NCBI GenBank assembly: GCA_027348115.1
Contig: DAIEQA010000097.1
Location: 1 to 64,000, forward strand
DNA from: Fen-1258 sp027348115
GTDB lineage: Bacteria; Bacteroidota; Ignavibacteria; Ignavibacteriales; Melioribacteraceae
Direction: 5' to 3'
DNA: 64,000 bases
Shown: positions 1 through 7,785 of the stretch, one piece after another
Numbering within the stretch: position 1 is the first letter of the stretch
Layout: each line of letters starts with the position of its first letter
The notes under the pieces: model-generated
What the model saw: the letters and a program-made list of their open reading frames with translations, nothing else
What the model was told of the DNA's origin: nothing
Databases searched by the model: none
Position numbers and translations under genes: made by a program

Positions 1-179
1 ATGAAAGATTCTTGAACAACATCATTTGCGCTTTCCGCGTTAAGCAAAGTTTTATAAGCAAGTCCGTATGCAAAACGCGATGTTCTGTTTACGAGCGACT
101 CAAAAGCTTTAACGTCTCCCGTGGCGGCCAGCTTAATCAAACGCATTAATTCAGTGTTGTTGTCTTTGCTTTCTACCAT
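1..179 (-). CDS. ECF-type RNA polymerase sigma factor, N-terminal part (runs off left edge)
   Basis: Reading leftward from an ATG at 179, an open frame of 59 codons runs off the window. The start of the protein has a short acidic/Asn-rich leader, then LMRLIKLAATGDVKAFESLV and ends in a DVVQESF motif. That arrangement (GD.. AFE.L... then D..Q..F) is the sigma-70 region 2.1-2.2 signature of extracytoplasmic-function sigma factors, where the Q..F segment contacts core RNA polymerase. Regions 2.4 and 4 lie outside the window, so the subgroup and any anti-sigma partner cannot be told. The gene diverges from the nitroreductase gene; the 167 bp between them should carry both promoters. Partial, so the family call is firm but nothing more specific. 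Confidence 0.75.
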   Translation of the reverse strand, partial: MVESKDNNTELMRLIKLAATGDVKAFESLVNRTSRFAYGLAYKTLLNAESANDVVQESF

Positions 180-346
180 AAAAAATTCTTTTTCTATCTA
201 TGATACGACTGAAAAACGTCAAGGTTAAATTTCAACACGTATAAAATATACCGAAAGGCAGGTAATAAAGGTTGTTGTCAATATAACCGGCATGATGAAA
301 AATGGTAAATTGTTTGGTAAATTTAAAACAACTATCGGGAAGATTC

Positions 347-856
347 ATGGAGACATTGCAGGCGATTGCAACGAGAAGAAGCATAAGAAAATTTACCGGG
401 AAAGATATTCCCGATGAATTAATTACCAAGTTGCTCGAAGCCGCAATGTACGCCCCCTCCGCCCGCAACACGCAGCCGTGGCATTTCGTAGTAATTAACG
501 AACGACAATTCCTTGATAAAATTCCGCGCATTCATCCCTACGCCGAAATGTGTTACGATGCCGGCGCGGCAATTATGGTGTGCGGAGATTACAACCTGGA
601 AAAGCTTGAGGGTTATATTGCTCTTGACTGCGCAGCGGCTACGCAAAATATATTATTAGCAGCTCACGATCTCGGATTGGGTTCGGTCTGGCTGGGAGTT
701 TATCCAAGAAGGGAAAGAATGGAACCTCTGGTAAAACTGGTCGGTTTACCGGAAAGCATAATCCCGGTTTCGTTGGTTGCCCTTGGTTATCCCGCAGAAA
801 AAATTTCTTTCCGGATAAGATTTAAGGAAGAAAAGATTCATTATAATAAATGGTAG
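347..856 (+). CDS. Nitroreductase family protein (FMN-dependent)
   Basis: A 169-residue protein of the nitroreductase fold, which uses bound FMN and NAD(P)H to reduce nitro compounds, quinones or flavin-like substrates in the cytoplasm. The N-terminus shows the family FMN-phosphate motif RRSIRKF, followed by LLEAAMYAPSARNTQPWHFV, the classic APS..N.QPW signature. The C-terminal half has LGSVWLGVYP and a final LVALGYPAE segment, also typical. An in-frame upstream codon at 302 exists, but the ATG at 347 is chosen because the conserved domain begins immediately after it and a purine-rich GGGAAG lies just upstream. Short members like this one usually act as homodimers. The physiological substrate cannot be inferred. 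Confidence 0.88.
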   Translation: METLQAIATRRSIRKFTGKDIPDELITKLLEAAMYAPSARNTQPWHFVVINERQFLDKIPRIHPYAEMCYDAGAAIMVCGDYNLEKLEGYIALDCAAATQNILLAAHDLGLGSVWLGVYPRRERMEPLVKLVGLPESIIPVSLVALGYPAEKISFRIRFKEEKIHYNKW

Positions 857-890
857 TTTATCAATTAAAAAAATTTAACCGGAAATTTTG

Positions 891-1325
891 ATGAAAAGAA
901 TTTTGAACAACAGACCGGCAACAATACTTGCCTTTCTTTTTTTACTGATAATATGCAGCGGCTTTTCCGACGCACAGAATAATCTTTATAAACGATTCGT
1001 AGGAAGATGGGTTACAGGACCGCTGCACGACAACTATTTGAAAATAGGCGATAACTATATTCTTGTCTATCTGAATATTGAAGATGTTGACGGCGTACTT
1101 TTTACAAGGATGGAAAGTCCGGACGCCGATGCGTTTAATATGCCTGGCGATGAGACAACAGCATCAGGCGACAAAATAAAAATTTATTTTAAACCGCTCG
1201 ACGCGATCTACCGCGGAGAAATTAACCGCGCAAACAATCAAATAACAGGCTCAATGGCGTTTCTCGGCAAAACGGTTCCTATGAGTCTTGTGAAAGTTAT
1301 GATTGATCCGCAGCTTCCAAAATAA
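891..1325 (+). CDS. Small exported protein of unknown function
   Basis: A 144-residue protein with an N-terminal signal peptide (Lys/Arg start, hydrophobic stretch ATILAFLFLLIICSGF, likely cleavage after SDA). The mature part is short and beta-rich, starting with YKRFVGRWVTG, an opening seen in small lipocalin-like or DUF2147-like periplasmic proteins (xGxW near the N-terminus), but I cannot assign a family. The start is the ATG at 891, preceded by GGAAA; a TTG three bases upstream is less likely. It is 34 bp downstream of the nitroreductase gene and may be cotranscribed with it, ending at the hairpin at 1353-1384. Confidence 0.6.
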   Translation: MKRILNNRPATILAFLFLLIICSGFSDAQNNLYKRFVGRWVTGPLHDNYLKIGDNYILVYLNIEDVDGVLFTRMESPDADAFNMPGDETTASGDKIKIYFKPLDAIYRGEINRANNQITGSMAFLGKTVPMSLVKVMIDPQLPK

Positions 1326-1352
1326 ATCAGCGGCTGAATAAAAAATTAAAAC

Positions 1353-1390
1353 AACCTTCGAAGTTACGCTTAACCCCGAAGGTTTTTATT
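1353..1390 (+). terminator. Rho-independent terminator between convergent genes
   Basis: AACCTTCG (1353-1360) pairs with CGAAGGTT (1377-1384) around a 16-base loop and is followed on the plus strand by TTTATTTT. It lies between the convergent exported-protein gene and the cytochrome gene, and the T tract is on the side that would end plus-strand transcription. Confidence 0.7.
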
Positions 1391-1391
1391 T

Positions 1392-2375
1392 TCATTGATT
1401 GGGCGTGAACTTGACAACTGTGTTGCTCACCGGTTTAATTGTTCTTAAGTACTCGTAAATAGCTCCCAGGTCTTCTCTTGTCATTCCGCCGAAAAGACAC
1501 CACGGCATAACGGTATTAAAATCTTTCGGACTGACCGAAGCAATTTGATTGCTGTCAGGATCGAATCCTTTAAACTGCTGGATGAATTGATCTTTTGTCC
1601 ACGAACCGATACCTGTGTTTTCGTCTGGAGTAATGTTGGCCGAACGAATGGTTCCGTTCGGTAAATGAAATTCAAATCCTCCTGCAAATTCTTTACCCGC
1701 AACCGGCTCGCCTTTTACCATTTGAGTGTGGCAGTCTGCACAGCCGGCAATTGTTACAAGATATTTTCCGTACTCTACCGGATTGTTTTTGTTCGGTTCA
1801 GGAGAAGGATTATAATTTTTTAAAGGGATCGTTTTCACAATTAAGCTAAGCGGAAAATCTAACGATCTTTCCGGCACATCGTTTTTTACCGAAGGAAGGG
1901 TTCGGATATACGCAACGATAGAATAAAGATCTTCTTTAGTTAAATGATTGAAGCCCAAATACGGCATTAAGGGAAAGAGAGCGGTGTTATCTTTAGAAAT
2001 GCCGCATGTAATTGCGCGAATCAATTCGCCGTCGGACCAATTAGCCAATGCAGCCGGTGTGATATTTTTTGCATACAACTTTCCCGGTACGCCCGCTGTT
2101 GCATTGTCAAACAACTCCCCGCCCTTTCCAAATGTGTTTGGTATTGAAGGCCCGGAATATTTTGTCCAATCGCGGGTCGAGTGGCAATCCATGCAGCCTG
2201 TAACATGAAGAGCTAGATATTTACCCCGTTCAATTCGCGCGGGTGTAATTTCCACTTTCTCGTTCGACGGCTTTGCGAACTGCGGATATTTTGAATTGAA
2301 GTAGATTAAAAATGCAATTACCAAGATCGTTACTCCCCCAAGTATATAACCAGCTATTTTGAAGAACTTCTTCAT
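1392..2375 (-). CDS. Membrane-anchored diheme c-type cytochrome
   Basis: A 327-residue protein with one N-terminal transmembrane/signal-anchor segment (about residues 8-26) and two cytochrome c domains in the periplasm. Each carries a covalent heme motif, CMDCH at about 61-65 and CADCH at about 212-216. Each domain is followed by segments that could supply the axial Met (for example ALFPLMPYLGF and FNTVMPWCLFGGM). The two-domain layout resembles the diheme cytochrome subunits of dehydrogenases that pass electrons to a terminal oxidase, but no dehydrogenase subunit is adjacent. The start ATG is preceded by AAAGGA about 12 bases upstream. Probably monocistronic. The electron donor is unknown. 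Confidence 0.88.
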   Translation of the reverse strand: MKKFFKIAGYILGGVTILVIAFLIYFNSKYPQFAKPSNEKVEITPARIERGKYLALHVTGCMDCHSTRDWTKYSGPSIPNTFGKGGELFDNATAGVPGKLYAKNITPAALANWSDGELIRAITCGISKDNTALFPLMPYLGFNHLTKEDLYSIVAYIRTLPSVKNDVPERSLDFPLSLIVKTIPLKNYNPSPEPNKNNPVEYGKYLVTIAGCADCHTQMVKGEPVAGKEFAGGFEFHLPNGTIRSANITPDENTGIGSWTKDQFIQQFKGFDPDSNQIASVSPKDFNTVMPWCLFGGMTREDLGAIYEYLRTIKPVSNTVVKFTPNQ

Positions 2376-2524
2376 TTATAGATGCTATCCTTTCTTTTAT
2401 GATTGATTAGGAATGATTTCTAATATATTAATAAAAAGAGATTATATCCCGAAAATTCATGCTGAATATGACGGGAAAGTTTAGAGGAAGTTCCTTTGAG
2501 GAAAAATAATTTTATTTGTGAGGT

Positions 2525-2563
2525 AAAAAGAAAACCGGCCCATAAAACAATTATAAGCCGGTT
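2525..2563 (-). terminator. Terminator downstream of the outer-membrane barrel gene
   Basis: On the minus strand AACCGGC (2563-2557) pairs with GCCGGTT (2539-2533), followed by TTCTTTTT. It begins 7 bases after the stop codon of the gene at 2571-3242. The loop is long (17 bases), so strength is uncertain. Confidence 0.65.
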
Positions 2564-2570
2564 AAGAATT

Positions 2571-3242
2571 TTAGAGTTCGAACTGCACTCCTGCCATAAC
2601 TGAGAAAAATGTGGCTGTTGATTTTGATGTCGTAGATGAAGAATAACCCGAACCACTGGATGAAAAATTAGTACCGACTTCAAGATTATTGCCGTTAATT
2701 TTTGCATTTACATCGATATTAACTTTTGGCGCAACATTGTAAAGGAATCCTACTCCTAAACCCCAAGCCGTTGCCGCCTTGGATTGAGAAACTGCTGCAT
2801 CTAAACTTTGTCCTTCTACAGTAACTTTTGAAGCGCTCACGGAAATAATATGCAATCCTAAATCAGCGGCAACATAAGGACGAAATACCGATGCTGTGAA
2901 GAAATATTTTCCCCCAACCATAACCGGTATAATAGATACTTTGGAATCCACATTAACATTAAATGTTGAGCCAAACCCGCTGAAAAAGTCATTTAATAAT
3001 TGGTTGAACTTCTCATTGTTGAATGATAACTGTGCAAAACCGGTATTGAGCGATAGTTGCATGTTGCTTGAAGCATCATAAGTTAATGAAGCCAAACCCC
3101 CGAAGCCGCTTTTATACACGTCTCCAAAGTCGCCCGTTGGAGCCAAATAAGCGCCGCCGACTTCGACGCCGAATTTTGATTGTGCGGACAGCAATGATCC
3201 GGTCAGCACTAATGCAAGAATAACTAGATTGATTTTTTTCAT
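2571..3242 (-). CDS. Outer-membrane beta-barrel protein (porin-like)
   Basis: A 223-residue protein with a Sec signal peptide (MKKINLVILALVLTGSLLSA, cleavage near SA-QS). The mature sequence alternates hydrophobic and polar residues with Gly/Asn/Ser-rich turns and ends in an aromatic/hydrophobic strand (MAGVQFEL), as expected for an 8-10 strand outer-membrane barrel of the OMP_b-brl type. Segments such as FGVEVGGAYLAPTGDFGDVYKSG near the start and VPVMVGGKYFF-like strands support this. Such proteins in Bacteroidota are often structural or adhesive. No ligand can be inferred. The gene is bounded downstream by the hairpin at 2525-2563. Confidence 0.8.
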   Translation of the reverse strand: MKKINLVILALVLTGSLLSAQSKFGVEVGGAYLAPTGDFGDVYKSGFGGLASLTYDASSNMQLSLNTGFAQLSFNNEKFNQLLNDFFSGFGSTFNVNVDSKVSIIPVMVGGKYFFTASVFRPYVAADLGLHIISVSASKVTVEGQSLDAAVSQSKAATAWGLGVGFLYNVAPKVNIDVNAKINGNNLEVGTNFSSSGSGYSSSTTSKSTATFFSVMAGVQFEL

Positions 3243-3354
3243 GTTCGTCCCTATTTAGGTTGTGGATGGATAAGTGTAGATTCTTATTTTTTAAAATAAA
3301 AAATATATTTGTTAATAAAACAATATTGAGTATAAAATAAATCTCGGCAGGCGG

Positions 3355-4221
3355 TTATTTTGTATCCGGCTTGGTTTTGTATAATTGCCACGAGATGTAA
3401 GCGTACTGGGCAAACACATAGATTACCGGACCAAGCACAACTATCGGATTGAAAAAAGTTATTGCAATCCACGTGATGAAAGCGTTATTCTTTTGTCCTA
3501 ATGATTGACTGGCTTCCAAACGAAACTCTTTTCCGCCCAGCAGCCAGCCAAGCGAAAAAGAAATAACACAAAGCGTTATCGATGTAAGCGCAAACGGAAA
3601 AACTATTTTGAAGTCGCCGTTTAGTTCTTGCCAAATGTAATGCGATGCTTCTGACGCTGCGATGTAAACGTTTAGAATTAATGTATAAAAAGAAACATTC
3701 TGCCATGTGATTAATTTTTTCCAAAGGTTAGGCAAAAAATATTTTATTAACCCGGCGGCTATAAGCGGTAAGAAGATAGTCTCTAAAACGGGCAATAATC
3801 GGTTTACTAGGTTGTAGTCCGCGCTGCTATGAAGCAAAAAGACAATGAAGAAAGGGAGGATAAACGCGATGACAATATTGTTCAGCACAACAGAGAAAGT
3901 TACAAACTCAATTCGACCCTTCTTTAAATTTATTACGACCGGTGTACCGGTCGCTGTTGGACCGATGGCGGTTATAAATGCGGCTTCGGCAAGAATAAGA
4001 TCGAACGGCTTAATGAGGAAGTAAGCAATTACGGCAACAATTATTGTAGCCAATAAAATTTCAAAATGAATCTGGGTTATTATGCTTCGGTCGAAAGAGA
4101 TATCGAGAAATGAAAAGAATAGCATTATCATTAAAAGGTAGCGTATCAAAAAAGTGTAGCTGTAGCCGTAAGGAAATAAAGCTCCTAATATGAGAGCCGC
4201 CAGAAGAGCGAATGTTTTCAT
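3355..4221 (-). CDS. Bile acid:sodium symporter / arsenite-permease-like family transporter
   Basis: A 288-residue, very hydrophobic protein with about nine predicted transmembrane helices and short loops. Two short polar segments match the crossover regions of the SBF/BASS family: AIGPTATGTPVVINL in the first half and SLGQKNNAFITWIAI in the second (the SxGQKN motif is characteristic). Family members are Na+-coupled uptake systems for organic anions, or relatives that export arsenite. The arsenite branch (Acr3) has a conserved Cys that I do not see here, so an organic anion transporter is more likely. No neighbouring gene indicates the substrate. Confidence 0.7.
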   Translation of the reverse strand: MKTFALLAALILGALFPYGYSYTFLIRYLLMIMLFFSFLDISFDRSIITQIHFEILLATIIVAVIAYFLIKPFDLILAEAAFITAIGPTATGTPVVINLKKGRIEFVTFSVVLNNIVIAFILPFFIVFLLHSSADYNLVNRLLPVLETIFLPLIAAGLIKYFLPNLWKKLITWQNVSFYTLILNVYIAASEASHYIWQELNGDFKIVFPFALTSITLCVISFSLGWLLGGKEFRLEASQSLGQKNNAFITWIAITFFNPIVVLGPVIYVFAQYAYISWQLYKTKPDTK

Positions 4222-4266
4222 CGGAAAAATTATTATTTGATGAAAACATAAGCATGTAATTTTAAA

Positions 4267-4343
4267 CCTTCAAACGCGGTTGAATGAAGTTTGAAGGAGC
4301 TTTATGGAGTTAATGCCGCTGTTGAATAAACAGCGGCATTTTT
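4267..4343. terminator. Two tandem perfect hairpins between minus-strand genes
   Basis: The first hairpin pairs CCTTCAAAC (4267-4275) with GTTTGAAGG (4289-4297), loop 13. The second pairs AATGCCGCTG (4312-4321) with CAGCGGCATT (4331-4340), loop 9. The T tract of the second is on the plus strand (4339-4343), although both flanking genes are on the minus strand. It may act as a terminator for the barrel gene at 4368-4985 without a strong T tract, or block antisense transcription. Confidence 0.55.
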
Positions 4344-4367
4344 GCAATACCTATTTGGAAGAAGATT

Positions 4368-4985
4368 TTATAATACAAATCCGAATTCAATCGAAAATGC
4401 GGCTCCGCTCAGATTCTTCTTCATTCCAATTACTTCGCTGTAGTCGCTCAAGAAATGGTATGAAAATTTTGGACCTATCTTAAACCAGGAAGCAATAAAA
4501 AGATCGATTCCCGCAGCCGCCTCTCCGCCGAATACGGATTCGCTGATTGTTTCGGTACTGTAAATTGTTTTGACTCTTGTAGCGAATCCTATATACTGAC
4601 CTAAAGACATGCTTGCGTAAAATCTGCCCGCGTTGCCAAGCGCCAATCTTTCGGGATAGTATCGAATACCGAACAGAAGCGGTACAATAGCGCTGGTTTC
4701 AACGCCGTTGAATTTTGTAGATGCTTCAGCGCCGAATACACCGGCGCCAAAAGTTAAAGCCCATTCGTTATCGAACCAATACCCGTAATTTAATCCGCCG
4801 ACAAAACCCGTTTTAGTATCCACGGTGCCGGCGGAAACAACAGCAGATGTGGTTGAATTTGTTTTAAATCCGCCGTCAAAAAAGATAGAGTGTCTTCCCG
4901 CTAAATTAATTCGTTCGCTTTGCGCAAAAGATGCTGATTGAATGATGAAAAGTACACCGAGCAGTAAAATTAATGACCGTTTCAT
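4368..4985 (-). CDS. Outer-membrane beta-barrel protein
   Basis: A 205-residue protein with a clear signal peptide (MKRSLILLLGVLFIIQSASFA, then QS). The rest is a run of amphipathic strands separated by Gly/Asn/Ser turns and ends with FSIEFGFVL, a typical barrel-closing C-terminal strand. Motifs such as LNYGYWFDNEWALTFGAG and LLFGIRYYPER resemble small OmpA/OmpW-like or OMP_b-brl barrels of 8 strands. It is unrelated at sequence level, as far as I can see, to the barrel at 2571-3242. Likely an outer-membrane structural protein; the function is unknown. Confidence 0.78.
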   Translation of the reverse strand: MKRSLILLLGVLFIIQSASFAQSERINLAGRHSIFFDGGFKTNSTTSAVVSAGTVDTKTGFVGGLNYGYWFDNEWALTFGAGVFGAEASTKFNGVETSAIVPLLFGIRYYPERLALGNAGRFYASMSLGQYIGFATRVKTIYSTETISESVFGGEAAAGIDLFIASWFKIGPKFSYHFLSDYSEVIGMKKNLSGAAFSIEFGFVL

Positions 4986-5168
4986 ACACGCTCCTATAAT
5001 TATGGTTATCTATATATTTGCTTTAAATCGAATCGCTTAAGTCAATTATAAAATCGAATTGGGCGGATGTATATTTGTAAACGGCAAATGACCGGTCAAA
5101 AGATGGAAAAGTTTTTGTTTAAAATCAAAATACTAAAACATGCACGTCTGTAGATAATCTATCTTTGA

Positions 5169-5591
5169 TTAACTGAAAACGCGAAGTAAATTTCCGTTTA
5201 GAGTGGTATTGTATTTTTTTAACGGGCTTCCTGCCGGTCCGTTGATTACTGAACCCGAGGTTGAAAAGTTAGAGCCATGCGCCGGGCAGTGAAATTCCTT
5301 ACCGGGGGAATCATAATAAACTGTATTTCCTTGGTGGGTGCAAATTGATGAGACAGCTGCAAACTCCGTTTGACTTATCCGCGCAATGATTAATGAATTG
5401 CTGTAAATATATCCGCCTACATTATTAAGTGCGCTGTTAGCCGGCTGCGTTAGATCGAGTGTTATATCTACATTGGAAGGAGCCGAAGGAACGTTTGGCG
5501 AGGTAGGGCTGCCGCAGCTTGCAAGATAACCCGCAGCGCAAATTGCTACAGTTCCTTTACCGAGAGTGAATAAAAATTCTTTTCTATCCAT
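5169..5591 (-). CDS. Rieske [2Fe-2S] lipoprotein
   Basis: A 140-residue protein with a complete Rieske cluster-binding site: C84-T-H86 and C102-P-A-H105, with the usual Gly-rich loop after the second pair (GSNFSTSGSVINGPA). The histidines and cysteines ligate a high-potential [2Fe-2S] cluster. The N-terminus (DRKEFLFTLGKG, a hydrophobic stretch, then LASC) looks like a signal sequence ending in a lipobox, giving lipidation at about Cys26. The folded-cofactor nature and the RK pair would suit Tat export, but a strict twin-arginine is absent. No cytochrome b or oxidase gene is adjacent, so it may be a stand-alone electron-transfer protein rather than a bc1 subunit. Confidence 0.88.
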   Translation of the reverse strand: MDRKEFLFTLGKGTVAICAAGYLASCGSPTSPNVPSAPSNVDITLDLTQPANSALNNVGGYIYSNSLIIARISQTEFAAVSSICTHQGNTVYYDSPGKEFHCPAHGSNFSTSGSVINGPAGSPLKKYNTTLNGNLLRVFS

Positions 5592-5724
5592 ACGCCGTCT
5601 CCTCTTGTTGGTTTATAATTCAAACAAAAATTGATAGCTTTAGTTCCGGCGAACAGTGATAGGATAGGCGAAAAATTTATGCATTTAAGAAGATATAGAC
5701 GACCGGATTACTTTTGCCGGATTT

Positions 5725-7536
5725 TTACTCGTGAACAATTTTCATGAAGCATGCTTTGCAATCGAAAACCAATTTGTACTTTTTATTATTATTGATTAAG
5801 AATAACGGCTCTTCAAGAAGTTCATCCGAATTCTTCGGGCAGTAACCGAATTCGTCTTTGATGCAGTATTTACACGTCATCAGAGTCTTGCCCGCATAAT
5901 TTGTTTGAAGCTCAAAGCCGTCTTCAATTTCTCCGGCGCCAATGTTTCGGTAAAACTGTTTGGAAAGTTTGTTAACAATGTTCGACCTATAGTCAAGATC
6001 GGAATCAATGCGTTTGTTTTCTAAGCCGTGTTTTTCCCTTTTCTCTTTTTTGTGAGCATGTGTTCTTTCTCTTTCGAGCAAATCCAAAACCGTGCGTCTA
6101 TATTCATTTATTGTTTTAACAGGGAAAAAAAGAGGAGTAGCGAATTTTACATTTACATCCTCTACTTCAAAAATTGTGTCGCCGGATTTTGAAAACTGAG
6201 TTTTAAAAACTTCTATTGCTCGCCTGCTGTTTTCGGCAATTTGTTTTACCGTATTAACGAGGTACGAAATTTTAATACTGTCTTCATCGTTCGCCTCGAT
6301 TCGCAACCCTGACGCGGTTTCATGGACTGTAATCCCTGCTTTAATCTTCCTGGCGCATTCCTGTTTTAGTTCATTGTTGAAGGCATGATCAAAATTCCGG
6401 TAAATTTTTTTACCTGCTGCAATACCTTTCAAATCATTTGTGTAAACCGTGTTTTGCTTTACGTTGCCAACATTCATCCCGATGAGCTCGCCTGTTTCAT
6501 CAAAGAAACAGAGACCGTCGCCGTTGACAATTGTTTCCATAGTATCTATGGTAAAGCTTTTTGAGTCGGCACGCGAAACCTCGCCTAAAAACTTTCCTCT
6601 CGACTTAGGCGTATCGGTTGATGAAAGATTTTCATCTTTACCGTCAACAAAGTATGATGTATATCCGCGGTTAAAAGTCTTATCAGGATCAGGCTCGAAC
6701 GGAATGATTGAGTAGCCAGAAGATGATCTGCTTAGCGTTGAATCATTTTCAATTATTGAATCCAGCTTTTGCCGGTAATAAGCAGTTACGTTTTTAACAT
6801 ATCCAACGTCTTTCAGCCGTCCCTCTATTTTAAATGATTTTATCCCGGCTTCAATCAAATCGTTCAAGTAAGCGGAAAGGTTTAAATCCTTTAACGAAAG
6901 CAAATGTTTTTCCGAAACGATTACCCTTCCGTTCCGGTCGATTAAGCTGTACTGCAGTCGGCACGGCTGCGCGCATTCGCCGCGGTTGGCGCTTCTTCCC
7001 GTCATTGCAGCACTCATGTAGCACTGGCCGCTTAAACACACACACAAAGCGCCGTGAACAAAAAATTCGAGATCTGCTTTTACAGATCGGCGGATTTCTT
7101 CTATTTGTTCCAGCGAAAGTTCACGCGCCAAAATAATCCGCTTGATGCCGATCCCGTCCAGCAGTTTGATGCGCTCCAATTCATAATTATGCGTTTGTGT
7201 TGAAGCGAATAGCTGAATCGGCGGCAGGTCCATTTCCAGAATTGCCATATCCTGGAAAATTATTGCATCGGCTCCGGCATCATATAATTTATAAATTAGC
7301 TTTCTTACCTCTTCAAGCTCGCTGTCGAAAAGGATTGTGTTTATTGTGACGTATACCTTAGCCCAAAATTTATGAGTATAAGCCGCCAGAGTTTTTATAT
7401 CTTCGATTGAATTGCCTGCCGCTGCCCGCGCGCCGAATTTTGGCGCACCGATATAAACCGCATCGGCCCCGCAATTGATCGCCGCTATTCCGCATTCCAG
7501 ATCTTTTGCAGGGGAAAGTAATTCGAGTTTTGTCAT
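5725..7536 (-). CDS. U32 family protein, RlhA-like (23S rRNA hydroxylation) with C-terminal extension
   Basis: A 603-residue peptidase-U32-fold protein. It opens with LELLSPAKDLECGIAAINCGADAVYIG, the conserved TIM-barrel start, and contains FVHGALCVCLSGQCYMS followed by SANRGECAQPCR. These cysteines form the set known to hold an Fe-S cluster in this family. U32 proteins are now known mainly as prephenate-dependent RNA hydroxylases (RlhA for 23S rRNA; TrhP for tRNA) rather than peptidases. The long C-terminal half with an extra cysteine set (CKYCIKDEFGYC ... CKAC) and overall length fit the RlhA/YdcP branch with a DUF3656-like region. The substrate is inferred from length and architecture only. 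A shorter U32 paralogue lies at 48617-49849. Confidence 0.82.
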   Translation of the reverse strand: MTKLELLSPAKDLECGIAAINCGADAVYIGAPKFGARAAAGNSIEDIKTLAAYTHKFWAKVYVTINTILFDSELEEVRKLIYKLYDAGADAIIFQDMAILEMDLPPIQLFASTQTHNYELERIKLLDGIGIKRIILARELSLEQIEEIRRSVKADLEFFVHGALCVCLSGQCYMSAAMTGRSANRGECAQPCRLQYSLIDRNGRVIVSEKHLLSLKDLNLSAYLNDLIEAGIKSFKIEGRLKDVGYVKNVTAYYRQKLDSIIENDSTLSRSSSGYSIIPFEPDPDKTFNRGYTSYFVDGKDENLSSTDTPKSRGKFLGEVSRADSKSFTIDTMETIVNGDGLCFFDETGELIGMNVGNVKQNTVYTNDLKGIAAGKKIYRNFDHAFNNELKQECARKIKAGITVHETASGLRIEANDEDSIKISYLVNTVKQIAENSRRAIEVFKTQFSKSGDTIFEVEDVNVKFATPLFFPVKTINEYRRTVLDLLERERTHAHKKEKREKHGLENKRIDSDLDYRSNIVNKLSKQFYRNIGAGEIEDGFELQTNYAGKTLMTCKYCIKDEFGYCPKNSDELLEEPLFLINNNKKYKLVFDCKACFMKIVHE

Positions 7537-7736
7537 ACCGGTTTTTTAATGCTCAATCTTATACATGGTAAAGATAATTAATAAAAGACTTTTTGGCTTT
7601 CTCGGTATTAAATTTGAAAACAGCGATAGATTGAATTGCGCAGGCAAACTCTTAAAAAAGGGAAAGAAGCTTAAACCAATGGGATTATACCTGTTTTGGC
7701 GTTCATTCCGATGGGAATAAGCGAAACAGCAGGTTA

Positions 7737-7767
7737 TTTTGATTTTCTTTGCGCCGGAAAATCAAAA
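7737..7767 (+). promoter_or_regulatory. Perfect 11-bp hairpin in the leader of the TonB receptor gene
   Basis: TTTTGATTTTC (7737-7747) is the exact inverse complement of GAAAATCAAAA (7757-7767), with loop TTTGCGCCG. It ends 9 bases before the GGAG ribosome-binding site (7777-7780) of the receptor gene. There is no T tract on the plus strand, so an mRNA-stability, translation-control or operator role is as likely as termination. Confidence 0.5.
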
Positions 7768-7785
7768 AAATATATTGGAGTGAAA

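Noticed and set aside
6834..7136. Plus-strand open frame of 100 codons inside the U32 gene
   Set aside because: Arg/Ser-rich shadow of a conserved coding region on the minus strand, with no ribosome-binding site.
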